A DNA stretch of 64,000 nucleotides from a bacterium 1XD42-54 (GCA_003612585.1 RAZH01000002.1:186001-250000), one strand, 5' to 3'. Shown: positions 25,784-35,497, numbered from the stretch's first letter. A program made the numbers and translations. Notes: generated by a model not told the origin, from the sequence alone.

Positions 25784-26735
25784 CGGAATCATTAATGTAT
25801 ATAAAGAGTGCGGCTATACCTCTCATGATGTGGTGGCAAAGCTGCGTGGTATTTTGAAACAAAAGAAAATTGGTCATACAGGAACACTTGATCCGGAGGC
25901 ACAGGGCGTGCTTCCGGTTTGTCTTGGAAACGGGACAAAGATCTGTGAGTTGCTGACAGATAAGACAAAGGAGTATCGGGCGGTTTTATTGCTGGGCACC
26001 GTGACTGACACGCAGGATTTGACAGGGACAGTGATACAGAATGCGCCGGTACTCTGTACAGAAGAGGAGCTACTGTCATGTATTTCAGATTTTGTCGGAA
26101 CGCAGGAGCAGATTCCGCCGATGTATTCAGCCTTGAAAGTGAATGGGAAGAAGCTGTATGATCTGGCTCGCCAGGGGATTGAAGTGGAGCGCAGGCCAAG
26201 GACGATTACGATTGAAAAGATTAAGGTGGAAGAGATTCGTTTTCCTGAGGTGGTTTTTACGGTTCGCTGTTCAAAAGGGACCTATATCCGGACACTTTGT
26301 CACGATATTGGCGCAGTGCTCGGTTGTGGGGGCTGTATGAAGGCGCTGCTGCGCACGCAGGTCGGTCCTTTTTTGGTGAAGGATAGTGTCAGACTGGACG
26401 AAATTGTCCGTTACAGAGATCAGGGAGAGCTGGGGAAGATCGTTCAGCCAACGGATTCCGTATTTATGCAGTTTCCGTCTTTTACATTAACTGCGCAGAT
26501 GGAACGAATGGTGCGCAATGGCAACCCGCTCCCACAGCGCTTGATGTGCAGCCAATATATGCAAGAGGTGGGAGAGGAAGCGTGTGCGGCGGCAGGGACA
26601 GGTGACGAAAAGAGTTGCCGTCTGGAAAATCCGGCAGAGCAGCTGCGTCTGTACAGCCCGGATGGAGAATTTTTGGCAATTTACGGATGGAATCACGAGA
26701 ATGCCTGCTATAAGGCAGTAAAAATGTTTTTATAA
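25776..26735 (+). CDS. truB: tRNA pseudouridine-55 synthase TruB
   Basis: 319 residues. Catalytic Asp lies in 'GHTGTLDPEAQGVLPV' (about residue 39). 'KEYRAVLLLGTVTDTQD' and 'KGTYIRTLCHDIG' are conserved, and the C-terminal ~70 residues form a PUA-like domain. The protein isomerises U55 in the tRNA T loop. Start GTG at 25776 overlaps the end of nrnA and follows AGGAGAG. An in-frame insertion-like Cys/Glu-rich loop ('MQEVGEEACAAAGTGDE') lengthens the PUA region. Confidence 0.94.
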   Translation: MINGIINVYKECGYTSHDVVAKLRGILKQKKIGHTGTLDPEAQGVLPVCLGNGTKICELLTDKTKEYRAVLLLGTVTDTQDLTGTVIQNAPVLCTEEELLSCISDFVGTQEQIPPMYSALKVNGKKLYDLARQGIEVERRPRTITIEKIKVEEIRFPEVVFTVRCSKGTYIRTLCHDIGAVLGCGGCMKALLRTQVGPFLVKDSVRLDEIVRYRDQGELGKIVQPTDSVFMQFPSFTLTAQMERMVRNGNPLPQRLMCSQYMQEVGEEACAAAGTGDEKSCRLENPAEQLRLYSPDGEFLAIYGWNHENACYKAVKMFL

Positions 26736-26756
26736 AAGGAGCTGGCCGGGAAACTG

Positions 26757-27653
26757 ATGATATATATACACGACACGACAGAATTTTATTCAGAAGTACC
26801 TTCGGTTGTCACACTTGGGAAATTTGACGGATTTCACAGAGGGCATCAGAAGCTGCTGAGGGAAGTGAAGAAATTGCAGGAAGAGCAGGGACTTCGCGGG
26901 ATTGTTTTTACCATTTCATCGGAAAAGCTTCCGGTGCTTCTCTCAACGGACGAAAAACGTTGGATGGTGGAGCAGTACGGAATTGACTGCATGATACGGT
27001 GCCCGTTTGTACCGGAAATTCTGAGTATGGACCCGGAAACTTTTGTATCGGAAATTCTGATAAAAAAATTGCAGGCGAACTATATTGTGGTTGGAACAGA
27101 TTTTCGGTTCGGACATCAGAGAACAGGGGATGTACGGCTACTTGGGGCGCTTCAGCAGGAGTACGGATTTACACTGCGAGTGATGGAAAAAGAATGTCTG
27201 GGCGAGAGGGAAATCAGCAGTACCTATGTGAAAGAAGCGCTGGCCGGAGCAGACATGGAGCTGGTGACGGAATTGCTTGGTTATCCGTATCTCGTAAAAG
27301 GGACTGTACAGCATGGCCGCAAGCTGGGCCGCAAGCTGGGGATGCCGACGGTGAATCTGATCCCGGAGGATAAAAAATTACTTCCGCCGCCCGGGGTATA
27401 TTTCAGCCGGACGGTTTGTGAAGGGCGTACCTATTTTGGCATGACAAATGTAGGCTATAAGCCGACGGTAGATGGTTCCTTTCTCGGTGCGGAGACCTAT
27501 CTGTTCGGGACAAATGAGGACATGTACGAGAAAGAGCTTGAAGTCAGCCTGATGAAATTCCGCAGGCAGGAGCGAAAATTTGATTCAGTAGAAGAACTGA
27601 AAGCTCAGATGCAGAAGGATATACAGGCAGGAAAGGAGTATTTCCGTGTATAA
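26757..27653 (+). CDS. ribF: Bifunctional riboflavin kinase / FMN adenylyltransferase
   Basis: 298 residues. N-terminal FAD synthetase domain with 'LGKFDGFHRGHQKLL' and 'ISSTYVKEAL'; C-terminal riboflavin kinase domain with 'GRKLGMPTVNL' and 'GVYFSRTV'. It converts riboflavin to FMN and FAD. It follows truB by 21 bp and overlaps the next gene by 8 bases. Confidence 0.94.
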   Translation: MIYIHDTTEFYSEVPSVVTLGKFDGFHRGHQKLLREVKKLQEEQGLRGIVFTISSEKLPVLLSTDEKRWMVEQYGIDCMIRCPFVPEILSMDPETFVSEILIKKLQANYIVVGTDFRFGHQRTGDVRLLGALQQEYGFTLRVMEKECLGEREISSTYVKEALAGADMELVTELLGYPYLVKGTVQHGRKLGRKLGMPTVNLIPEDKKLLPPPGVYFSRTVCEGRTYFGMTNVGYKPTVDGSFLGAETYLFGTNEDMYEKELEVSLMKFRRQERKFDSVEELKAQMQKDIQAGKEYFRV

Positions 27654-28092
27654 TATACTTTGGAGCGTCAGTGTGCTGCTTATTTTTCTGGGAATTCTTC
27701 TGGCTGGGGCCGGAGCGTTTTTAAAGTTTTTTGCACAGAAAAACGAAGTGTATAAAGGGCGTGCGGAGGCGCGAGTCGTGGATATCGTTACGGAACCGCG
27801 CAAAGGCGCAGCGTCTTTATCAGAATTTCGAAACTATCAGGTAGCTGTGTTTGAATTTTACGCGGAAGGACATTTAATAAAAGTCCGTGACTCTGCGGAT
27901 ACATATCCCTGTCCATATTACCGTGGGCAGAAGGTTCGCATTGCTTATGATGAATCAGCTCCGGAACACTTTCAGATTGAGGATCGGAATTTATTTTATC
28001 AGCTTGGCAGCGCTGCAAATATTTTAAGCGCGTGTTTTATTCTGGCAGGTTTTTTGCTGTTTTTCATGTATGCGTCGGGAGTCCGCATTTAG
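27646..28092 (+). CDS. DUF3592-like membrane protein
   Basis: 148 residues. N-terminal membrane helix (about 5-27), an extracellular beta-rich segment ('FRNYQVAVFEFYAEGHLIKV', 'YPCPYYRGQKVRIAYDE') typical of DUF3592 proteins, and a C-terminal helix (about 122-143). Start GTG at 27646, overlapping ribF, with AAAGGAG upstream. Role unknown. Confidence 0.65.
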   Translation: MYNILWSVSVLLIFLGILLAGAGAFLKFFAQKNEVYKGRAEARVVDIVTEPRKGAASLSEFRNYQVAVFEFYAEGHLIKVRDSADTYPCPYYRGQKVRIAYDESAPEHFQIEDRNLFYQLGSAANILSACFILAGFLLFFMYASGVRI

Positions 28093-28093
28093 G

Positions 28094-28122
28094 TTGACAG
28101 CTTCCATTTTCTATGCTATATT
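28094..28122 (+). promoter_or_regulatory. Strong promoter of rpsO
   Basis: Perfect -35 TTGACA (28094-28099), 17 bp, TATATT (28117-28122), with an extended -10 TG at 28114-28115. It starts 1 bp after the upstream gene's stop. Confidence 0.85.
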
Positions 28123-28129
28123 GAACAAG

Positions 28130-28215
28130 TATGAGTTTTAGCCACTGCCCGGAATATCGGATTCTCCGACCGTACTCTTGGCAGACAGGCGATTAAAAAA
28201 ATAGGAGGATTTATC
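28130..28215 (+). promoter_or_regulatory. rpsO 5' leader, probable S15 autoregulatory site
   Basis: About 85-nt leader with CTGCC (28145-28149) able to pair with GGCAG (28180-28184) and an inner CGGA/TCCG helix, just before AGGAGG. S15 is known to repress its own translation by binding such leaders in several bacteria; the exact structure here is inferred. Confidence 0.4.
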
Positions 28216-28482
28216 ATGATTTCAAAAGACAAGAAAACAGCAATCATCAACGAGTATGCAAGAACACCTGGTGATACAGGTTCACCGGAAGTTCAGATCG
28301 CAGTCCTGACAGCAAGAATTCAGGAGCTGACAGCACATCTTCAGACACATCCGAAGGATCATCATTCAAGAAGAGGTCTTCTGAAAATGGTTGGTCAGAG
28401 ACGTGGACTTCTTGCTTATCTGAAGAAGACAAATCTGGAAGGCTATCGTGAGCTGATTGCAAAGCTTGGAATCAGAAAGTAA
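28216..28482 (+). CDS. rpsO: 30S ribosomal protein S15
   Basis: 88 residues, the usual length. Conserved '[16 protein letters not shown]' and '[19 protein letters not shown]' blocks bind helix 22 of 16S rRNA. AGGAGG lies 7 bases before ATG. Own promoter and terminator; pnp follows, as in most bacteria. Confidence 0.97.
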   Translation: MISKDKKTAIINEYARTPGDTGSPEVQIAVLTARIQELTAHLQTHPKDHHSRRGLLKMVGQRRGLLAYLKKTNLEGYRELIAKLGIRK

Positions 28483-28493
28483 GACACAAAAAC

Positions 28494-28520
28494 AAGGGCG
28501 GATTTTCCGCCCTTACTTTG
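28494..28520 (+). terminator. Terminator after rpsO
   Basis: AAGGGCGG (28494-28501) pairs with CCGCCCTT (28507-28514); the tail ACTTTGCATTG is a poor T-run, so some read-through into pnp is likely. The rest of the gap to 28753 shows no gene. Confidence 0.65.
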
Positions 28521-28753
28521 CATTGCTTTGAAGATAACAGGAGAGCCCATATTACTTTTATTGGGAAAGATTTTTGCAGGAACGTCGCCGAGACCACTGA
28601 AAAGCAGATTTTTGCACAGCATCAAATCTTTTTTTCAGTAGTTTCGGACTCTTGCAGAAATCACTTTTTTGGTTCAGCGTTTGAGCGGACTGTTTCAGAC
28701 GCAGGCTTTGTGAAGAGATAATAGTGATTAGCAGAAGTAGAAAAGGAGATTAA

Positions 28754-30847
28754 ATGATGTATAAGAGTTTTTCGATGGAGCTTGCAGGGCGTACGTTGAC
28801 TGTTGATGTGGGACGTGTTGGTGCGCAGGCAAATGGATGTGCATTTATGCACTATGGTGATACGACTGTTCTTTCCACGGCTACTGCGTCAGAAAAGCCG
28901 AGGGACGGTATTGACTTTTTCCCGCTGAGCGTAGAATATGAAGAAAAATTTTATGCTGTAGGAAAGATTCCGGGAGGTTTTAATAAAAGAGAGGGACGTG
29001 CGTCAGAAAATGCGATTCTCACATCACGTGTGATTGACCGTCCGATGCGTCCGCTGTTTCCGAAGGATTACCGCAACGACGTAACCCTCAATAACATGGT
29101 TATGTCGGTAGATCCGCAGTGCCGTCCGGAGCTTACTGCTATGCTTGGCGCAGCGATTTCGACAGCGATTTCCGATATTCCGTTTGACGGTCCGTGTGCG
29201 ATGACTCAGATGGGTATGGTAGACGGAGCGCTGATTGTGAACCCGTCGCAGACTCAGTGGGATAATGGCGATTTGCAGCTTACCGTTGCATCGACGCGTG
29301 AAAAGGTCATTATGATCGAGGCAGGCGCCAATGAGATCAAAGATGAAGTTATGCTGGATGCGATTTACAAATGCCATGCGATTAATCTTGAGATCATTGC
29401 ATTTATCGACAAGATGGTAGCAGAGGTAGGCAAGCCGAAGCACACATATGAGAGCTGCGCAATTCCGGAGGAGCTTTTTGAAGCAATGAAAAAAGTCGTT
29501 ACCCCGGAAGAGATGGAAGTAGCTGTGTTTACAGATGTAAAGCAGGTGCGCGAAGAAAATATCCGCCAGGTATCTGCAAAGCTGGAAGAGGCGTTTGCAG
29601 AACATGAGGAGTGGCTGTCCCTGCTTCCGGAAGCGCTTTACCAGTATCAGAAAAAGACTGTGCGTAAGATGATTCTGAAGGATCACAAGCGTCCGGATGG
29701 ACGTGCGATTACGCAGATCCGTCCGCTGGCTGCGGAGGTTGACCTCATTCCGAGAGTGCATGGTTCTGCGATGTTCACGCGTGGACAGACACAGATCTGT
29801 ACTGTGACGACACTGGCTCCGCTTTCTGAGGTACAGAAGGTGGATGGTCTGGATGAAAATATTACAAACAAGAGGTATATGCATCATTATAATTTCCCGT
29901 CCTATTCGGTGGGAGAGACAAAGGTCAGCCGCGGACCGGGACGCCGCGAGATCGGACATGGAGCGCTGGCTGAGAAAGCACTCGTTCCGGTTATTCCTTC
30001 TGAGGAAGAGTTCCCATATGCAATTCGTACGGTGTCTGAAACGTTTGAATCCAACGGCTCTACTTCACAGGCAAGTATCTGTGCATCCACGATGTCGCTG
30101 ATGGCTGCCGGGGTTCCGATTAAGAAGATGGTTGCCGGTATTTCCTGCGGACTTGTGACAGGAGATACAGATGATGATTATATTGTTTTGACTGACATCC
30201 AGGGGCTGGAAGATTTCTTTGGCGATATGGATTTCAAAGTGGCAGGAACAAAAGACGGTATCACTGCAATTCAGATGGATATCAAGATTCATGGCCTGAC
30301 CCGACCGATTGTGGAGGAAGCGATTGCGAGAACACATGAAGCAAGAGATTATATCTTGAATGAGATCATGATTCCGTGTATTGCGGAGCCGAGAGAGACG
30401 GTCAGCGAATATGCGCCGAAGATTATTCAGCTTCAGATTGATCCGCAGAAGATCGGAGACGTGGTTGGACAGCGCGGAAAGACGATCAATACGATTATTG
30501 AGCGCACTGGCGTAAAGATTGATATTACAGATGACGGTGCGGTATCCATCTGCGGAACAGACCAGACGATGATGGATAAAGCAGCTGATATGATTCGAAT
30601 TATTGTGACAGACTTTGAGGCCGGTCAGATTTTTACAGGTGAAGTTGTCAGCATTAAAGAGTTTGGCGCATTTGTTGAGTTTGCTCCGGGCAAAGAGGGA
30701 ATGGTACACATTTCCAAGATTGCAAAAGAGCGTATCAACCGTGTGGAAGATGTTCTCACACTTGGCGACAAGGTAAAGGTTGTTTGCCTTGGCAAAGATA
30801 AGATGGGACGAATGAGTTTCAGCATTAAAGATGTAAAAGAAGTATAA
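28754..30847 (+). CDS. pnp: Polyribonucleotide nucleotidyltransferase (PNPase)
   Basis: 697-residue 3'-5' phosphorolytic exoribonuclease. Two RNase PH domains (1-220 and 310-545, with 'FTRGQTQICTVTTLAP' in the second), a KH domain ('IGDVVGQRGKTINTI', about 560-600) and an S1 domain ('FTGEVVSIKEFGAFVEF', about 625-690). Start ATG at 28754 (a second ATG follows directly) after AAAAGGAGA. Confidence 0.97.
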   Translation: MMYKSFSMELAGRTLTVDVGRVGAQANGCAFMHYGDTTVLSTATASEKPRDGIDFFPLSVEYEEKFYAVGKIPGGFNKREGRASENAILTSRVIDRPMRPLFPKDYRNDVTLNNMVMSVDPQCRPELTAMLGAAISTAISDIPFDGPCAMTQMGMVDGALIVNPSQTQWDNGDLQLTVASTREKVIMIEAGANEIKDEVMLDAIYKCHAINLEIIAFIDKMVAEVGKPKHTYESCAIPEELFEAMKKVVTPEEMEVAVFTDVKQVREENIRQVSAKLEEAFAEHEEWLSLLPEALYQYQKKTVRKMILKDHKRPDGRAITQIRPLAAEVDLIPRVHGSAMFTRGQTQICTVTTLAPLSEVQKVDGLDENITNKRYMHHYNFPSYSVGETKVSRGPGRREIGHGALAEKALVPVIPSEEEFPYAIRTVSETFESNGSTSQASICASTMSLMAAGVPIKKMVAGISCGLVTGDTDDDYIVLTDIQGLEDFFGDMDFKVAGTKDGITAIQMDIKIHGLTRPIVEEAIARTHEARDYILNEIMIPCIAEPRETVSEYAPKIIQLQIDPQKIGDVVGQRGKTINTIIERTGVKIDITDDGAVSICGTDQTMMDKAADMIRIIVTDFEAGQIFTGEVVSIKEFGAFVEFAPGKEGMVHISKIAKERINRVEDVLTLGDKVKVVCLGKDKMGRMSFSIKDVKEV

Positions 30848-30862
30848 AAGATTTAAGATGTG

Positions 30863-30950
30863 GGAGCTGCCGCAAAATGCTTCCGAAAGGTTTTTGCAGC
30901 CCGCAGGGATGTCCAAAGAACTTTTCATGCATTTTGCAACAGCTCCTTTG
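30863..30950 (+). terminator. Long imperfect palindrome, terminator after pnp
   Basis: GGAGCTGCCGCAAAATGC (30863-30880) pairs with GCATTTTGCAACAGCTCC (30929-30946), 16 of 18 positions, and is followed by TTTGTGTTT. The 48-base loop has its own small helices. It is related to the palindrome after secDF and to half-copies near 2556 and 11109. Confidence 0.65.
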
Positions 30951-30982
30951 TGTTTAAAACAGGGGAGATAAGGAGGATTGCG

Positions 30983-33016
30983 ATGAAATACAGAGTGATT
31001 GCCGGAATAATAGGGATTTCCATGATGATGGCAGTTTTGTCAGGTTGCAGCAATTTGCAGGGTGACAAAGAAACAGAACTCCAGTCATTGGAGATTGCCG
31101 ATATGGAAATCGTTGAGATGACACAGAGCAATTCTGACACAGAATCAGGCTCAGAGGCAGAATCGCTTGCGATGGAACTTGATCTGAGTAATCAAACAAA
31201 AACACCATCTGCGGGGGTGGAAAAACAGACAGGTAATGTAGCAGAAACACAGACAGAAGAGACGCAGGCCGAGACAATTGCTGCGACTGAGCCGGAGACG
31301 CTTCAGCTGCCGGAAGCCCAGCAGAAAGGTGCTGGAACACAGACAGACCAAAAGTCAGAGACTTTACCGGATACAGAGAAAGTGCCGGAGAAGCAGAAAG
31401 AAACGGAAAAGCAAACAGAAAAACAGACGGAACAGGTATCTGAAACTCAAAAGGCAACGGAAAGGCTGACGGAAAAAGAGTCAGAGTCAGAAGAACAGTC
31501 TGAGTCCGTGGAACAGGCAGATATGAACACGGAAGTTCAGACAGAGGATCGAACAGAAGCTGAGACGGAAGAACGGACGGAATCCCAGACAGGGGTTGAA
31601 ACAGAAGAAGAGACAGAGACTGAAACAGAAGAAACCGAGACTGAGACGGAAACCGAAACAGAAAAAGAGATACCAAAGGCGGAAGTGCGGATTATCAATG
31701 ATCGCGTAAATGTCCGGCAGGAGCCGTCCACAGAGGCGGAGATTGAGGCGCTTTTGATTTGTGGTATGCGTGTGGCAGCGATTGAGGCGAATGATGAGTG
31801 GAGCAAGATTCGCTATGAAGGTTCTGATGGATTCCAGGATGGATTTGTAAAGACCGAGTTTTTGAGTGCCATAGACACGCTTTATACGGCGAAGGAAAAA
31901 GTAAACGTCAGGAAAACAGCATCCACAGAGTCTGACAAGGTCGGAGCTTTGCAGGCAGAGGAAAAAGTGGTTGTTGAAAAAGAAGAGGCGGATGAGTGGC
32001 TTCAGATTCGGTTCATGAATGATGATAATAAAGTGGTGAGTGCTTTTGTAAAAGCTGAATTTTTAAATCAGGTTCCGCCCGAATCGCTGAGCGAAGCGCT
32101 TGCTGATGAGCTGGAGCGTCTCCAGGAGGAGGCAGGAGCAGCAGGCACACCAGTGCAGAGCAGTGAAGCAGCGCCGCAAGCCAATGATCCGGAAACTCCT
32201 GAAGCAGCAGAAACAGAAGCACAAAATGAAACTGAGACGGAATCCGAAGAAGAAACGGAGCGTCAGAGCGAGGCAGAAACAGAGAAGGAAGCAGAGACAG
32301 AACAAAATCAGACAAATACAAAAACTATGCAGGTGACTGTCCGAGTGAATCTTCGCAAAGAGCCATCCACGGAAGCTGAAATTCTCTCACTTCTGGTTGC
32401 AGGGACCAAGGTACAGGCAGTCGGTACACAGGGAGATTGGACGAAGGTTCATTATGAAGCAGAAGAAAACGGTTTAGATGGCTATATCAAAAGTGAATAC
32501 CTGACAGAGGAAGGAGCCGGAACGGCTTCAGAGAATAAACCAGAAGAAGACAACAAAAAGCCGGTTGTTTTAAAAGAAGGTACGGAAGGTCAGCTGGATT
32601 TGGCGAAACTTTTGTTCCCTGAAGTACAGGCAGTTGGTATTATATATTCGAAAGGCAACAAAGGCGCCAAAAAGCAGCTTGCATCTTATGAGAAGCTGGC
32701 AGCAAGCAGAGGGCTGACAATCGTTGCTTCTGAGATAGATTCAGAGATGGATATTGATATAGTGGCATCTGAGCTGGTAAGTATGGCAGATTGTATTCTT
32801 TGTATTGAAGATGACATGGTCACACCGTTGGTTCAGACAGTACGTGCCTACGCAGACGAAGGTGGGATTCCGGTTATCGGAATGGACGAAGGGCATGTAA
32901 AACAGGGATGTGTAGCCGCATTTGCAGACGGAAAAGTGCTCTGGAATACAGAAGAGGCTGCAAAGCTTGGTCTGAATAGTGGGTCATATAATTTTAAAGA
33001 TATAAAGGAATATTAA
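30983..33016 (+). CDS. Lipoprotein with three SH3b repeats and a substrate-binding-like C-terminal domain
   Basis: 677 residues. Signal peptide with lipobox 'MAVLSGCSN' anchors it outside the membrane. Two long Thr/Glu/Gln-rich low-complexity linkers (about 50-230 and 370-445) resemble wall-spanning spacers. SH3b-type repeats: about 233-297 ('RVNVRQEPSTEAEIEALL'), 300-365 ('KVNVRKTASTESDKVGAL'), 449-515 ('RVNLRKEPSTEAEILSLL'); such domains bind peptidoglycan. The C-terminal ~140 residues ('AVGIIYSKGNKGAKKQL', 'GGIPVIGMDE') look like half of a periplasmic-binding-protein fold of the TrpX/ABC_sub_bind kind. ATG at 30983 follows AAGGAGG. A wall-bound sensor or scavenger is inferred; the combination is unusual. 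Confidence 0.75.
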   Translation: MKYRVIAGIIGISMMMAVLSGCSNLQGDKETELQSLEIADMEIVEMTQSNSDTESGSEAESLAMELDLSNQTKTPSAGVEKQTGNVAETQTEETQAETIAATEPETLQLPEAQQKGAGTQTDQKSETLPDTEKVPEKQKETEKQTEKQTEQVSETQKATERLTEKESESEEQSESVEQADMNTEVQTEDRTEAETEERTESQTGVETEEETETETEETETETETETEKEIPKAEVRIINDRVNVRQEPSTEAEIEALLICGMRVAAIEANDEWSKIRYEGSDGFQDGFVKTEFLSAIDTLYTAKEKVNVRKTASTESDKVGALQAEEKVVVEKEEADEWLQIRFMNDDNKVVSAFVKAEFLNQVPPESLSEALADELERLQEEAGAAGTPVQSSEAAPQANDPETPEAAETEAQNETETESEEETERQSEAETEKEAETEQNQTNTKTMQVTVRVNLRKEPSTEAEILSLLVAGTKVQAVGTQGDWTKVHYEAEENGLDGYIKSEYLTEEGAGTASENKPEEDNKKPVVLKEGTEGQLDLAKLLFPEVQAVGIIYSKGNKGAKKQLASYEKLAASRGLTIVASEIDSEMDIDIVASELVSMADCILCIEDDMVTPLVQTVRAYADEGGIPVIGMDEGHVKQGCVAAFADGKVLWNTEEAAKLGLNSGSYNFKDIKEY

Positions 33017-33018
33017 AT

Positions 33019-34377
33019 ATGGAACAGTTTTACGCAGAATCAGAGAAATTATTGCAATTTATTGCGCAGAGTCCAACGAGTTTCCATGTAATAAAAAATG
33101 TGGAGGAACAGCTAAAGAGCGGAGGGTTTCTTGCATTAGAAGAGCATCAGGCCTGGAATCTGGAGCGTGGCAAATCTTACTATGTGACGAGAAACAGTTC
33201 TTCCTTGATTGCATTTCAGATTCCGGAGCAGAGCTATCAGGGATTTCAGTTAATCAGCAGCCATACGGACTCGCCCTGTTTTAAGGTCAAAGAGTTGCCA
33301 GAGCTGGATGCAGATAAAAAATATACAAAGCTGAATGTGGAAAAATATGGCGGAATGCTGATGGCGCCGTGGTTTGACCGTCCGCTGTCGGTTGCAGGCC
33401 GTGTGATGGTATGGGCGGGAGACAGGATTCGTCAGGTTCTGGTGAATATCGACCGGGATCTTCTTATGATTCCGAACCTCGCGATTCATATGAACCGGAA
33501 AGTAAATGAGGGCTATGCTTACAATGCCCAGGTAGATCTGTGCCCTGTCTTTGGAGATGAAACGGCAAAGGATTCTTTTTTGAAGCTGATTGCAGAAGAA
33601 GCGGGTGTTGATAAGAAACAGATTTATGGAATGGATTTGTTTCTGTATAATCGTCAGAGAGGTACTTTTTGGGGGGCCGGGAATGAATTCATCGCAAGCC
33701 CACGCCTTGACGATTTGCAGTGTCTGTACGGATCATTGCAGGGATTTCTCGAAGCAGATGCGCCTCAGAATATTTCAGTTTTGTGTGCTTTTGATAATGA
33801 GGAGACAGGCAGCGTTTCAAGGCAGGGAGCTGGGTCTACGTTCCTTGTTGACACGTTAAGCAGGATGAACGAGGCCCTTGGCGGCTCAGGAGAGGATTAT
33901 CGACGGCTTCTGGCAGGGAGCTTTATGATCTCCGCAGACAATGCGCATGCGGTACACCCGAATCATCAGGAGATGGCGGATCCGGCAAACCGGCCGCAGA
34001 TGAATCATGGGATTGTAATCAAATACAATGCAGATCAGAAGTACACGACAGATGCAGTCAGCACAGCCGTTTTCCGGCGTTTGTGCGAATATGCGGACGT
34101 TCCATATCAGACCTATGCAAACCGTTCTGATATGGCAGGCGGGTCAACACTGGGGAATATTTCTAACACGCAGGCTTCTCTGCGCTGTGTGGATATTGGG
34201 CTTGCACAGCTTGCGATGCATTCGCCTTATGAGATGGCAGGGGCGAAGGATGTACTGTATCTGAAGCAGGTTTCCAAGACATTTTATGAGAGCAGGATTG
34301 GGATATCTCATGAGGGAATCAAAATAGAGACAAGGGAACAAGAAAGCGCATTTATGGACAAGAAACAGAACACATAA
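33019..34377 (+). CDS. M18-family aspartyl aminopeptidase
   Basis: 452-residue cytoplasmic zinc aminopeptidase that removes N-terminal acidic residues. Metal/active-site blocks: 'LISSHTDSPCFKVKE' (about 76-90), 'FDNEETGSVSRQGA' (about 258-271), 'SADNAHAVHPNH' (about 304-315). It starts 2 bp after the lipoprotein gene ends, so they may share a transcript. Confidence 0.92.
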   Translation: MEQFYAESEKLLQFIAQSPTSFHVIKNVEEQLKSGGFLALEEHQAWNLERGKSYYVTRNSSSLIAFQIPEQSYQGFQLISSHTDSPCFKVKELPELDADKKYTKLNVEKYGGMLMAPWFDRPLSVAGRVMVWAGDRIRQVLVNIDRDLLMIPNLAIHMNRKVNEGYAYNAQVDLCPVFGDETAKDSFLKLIAEEAGVDKKQIYGMDLFLYNRQRGTFWGAGNEFIASPRLDDLQCLYGSLQGFLEADAPQNISVLCAFDNEETGSVSRQGAGSTFLVDTLSRMNEALGGSGEDYRRLLAGSFMISADNAHAVHPNHQEMADPANRPQMNHGIVIKYNADQKYTTDAVSTAVFRRLCEYADVPYQTYANRSDMAGGSTLGNISNTQASLRCVDIGLAQLAMHSPYEMAGAKDVLYLKQVSKTFYESRIGISHEGIKIETREQESAFMDKKQNT

Positions 34378-34393
34378 AAGGAGAGCTGAAAGT

Positions 34394-35377
34394 ATGAATA
34401 AAATTAGAATTGGTATTATTGGATATGGCAATATTGGAAGAGGAGTGGAAGCTGCAATTGGCCACAATGCAGACTGCGAGCTTGCCGGCGTATTCACAAG
34501 GCGCGACCCGCAGACAGTAAAAATTGCATCTGATGCAAAGGTATATGCCATGGACGAGCTGGCCTCGAAAAAGGATGAGATTGACGTCTGCATCATCTGC
34601 GGCGGAAGTGCAACGGACCTTCCGAAGCAGACACCGGAAATCGCAAAAATGTTCAATGTAATTGACAGCTTCGATACACATGCAAGGATTCCGGAGCATT
34701 TTGCAAATGTGGATGCAGCGGCAAAGGAGAACGGCCATGTGGGAATTATTTCCGTAGGCTGGGACCCGGGTATGTTTTCTCTGAACCGTCTCTATGGCAA
34801 CGCAATTTTACCGGATGGAAAAGACTATACATTCTGGGGAAGAGGTGTGAGCCAGGGACATTCAGATGCAATCCGCCGGGTAGAGGGCGTACAGGACGCA
34901 AGACAGTACACAGTTCCGGTAGAGAGCGCGGTAGAATCCGTGAGAAATGGTGAAAATCCGGAGCTTACGACAAGACAGAAGCATACAAGAGAGTGTTTTG
35001 TGGTATCAAAAGAAGGAGCAGATCTGGCGCGCATTGAGTCAGAGATTAAAAACATGCCGAATTACTTTGCAGATTATGATACGACAGTGACCTTTATCTC
35101 GCAGGAAGAGCTGGATAAGAATCACAAAGGAATTCCGCATGGCGGTTTTGTCATCCGCAGCGGTCAGACAGGAGACGGTACGAATAAGCATATTATCGAA
35201 TACCGTTTGAAACTGGATTCCAACCCGGAATTTACAGCGAGCGTACTCGTCGCATTTGCACGCGCGGCAAAGCGTCTGGCAGATGAAGGTGTAAGCGGCT
35301 GTAAAACCGTATTCGATATCGCACCAGCTTATTTATCGCCAAAGAGCGGCGAGGAGCTGCGGGCACATTTGCTGTAA
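34394..35377 (+). CDS. ddh: meso-Diaminopimelate D-dehydrogenase
   Basis: 327-residue NADP-dependent enzyme that makes meso-DAP directly from tetrahydrodipicolinate, for peptidoglycan and lysine. N-terminal nucleotide-binding 'GIIGYGNIGRGVE', and 'SVGWDPGMFSLNRLYG', 'WGRGVSQGHSDAIRR' and 'GGFVIRSGQTGD' are characteristic. Good AGGAGAG site. Ends at a bidirectional terminator. Confidence 0.96.
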   Translation: MNKIRIGIIGYGNIGRGVEAAIGHNADCELAGVFTRRDPQTVKIASDAKVYAMDELASKKDEIDVCIICGGSATDLPKQTPEIAKMFNVIDSFDTHARIPEHFANVDAAAKENGHVGIISVGWDPGMFSLNRLYGNAILPDGKDYTFWGRGVSQGHSDAIRRVEGVQDARQYTVPVESAVESVRNGENPELTTRQKHTRECFVVSKEGADLARIESEIKNMPNYFADYDTTVTFISQEELDKNHKGIPHGGFVIRSGQTGDGTNKHIIEYRLKLDSNPEFTASVLVAFARAAKRLADEGVSGCKTVFDIAPAYLSPKSGEELRAHLL

Positions 35378-35456
35378 ATTTTTTCGGGAAAAGGGATGGA
35401 CGGGAACTGGATCGTTCGGATGCTTTTTGAAGATTAATTACATTTGCAGACTTGTC

Positions 35457-35496
35457 AAAAGCCACCACAGAGCATTCATCTGTGATGGCTTTTGTT
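35457..35496. terminator. Bidirectional terminator between ddh and aroA
   Basis: AAAAGCCACCACAGA (35457-35471) pairs with TCTGTGATGGCTTTT (35479-35493). A-rich and T-rich flanks on both sides serve ddh on the plus strand and aroA on the minus strand. Confidence 0.85.
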
Positions 35497-35497
35497 T

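Noticed and set aside
28483-28753. Possible small gene or sRNA between rpsO and pnp
   Set aside because: The only frame (28518-28721) has no ribosome site and no recognisable product. Apart from the rpsO terminator I see no strong structure.
31278-31806. Open frames within and opposite the Glu/Thr-rich part of the lipoprotein
   Set aside because: They arise from low-complexity GAG/ACA codons in the real gene; compositions are Ser/Val- or Arg/Lys-only.
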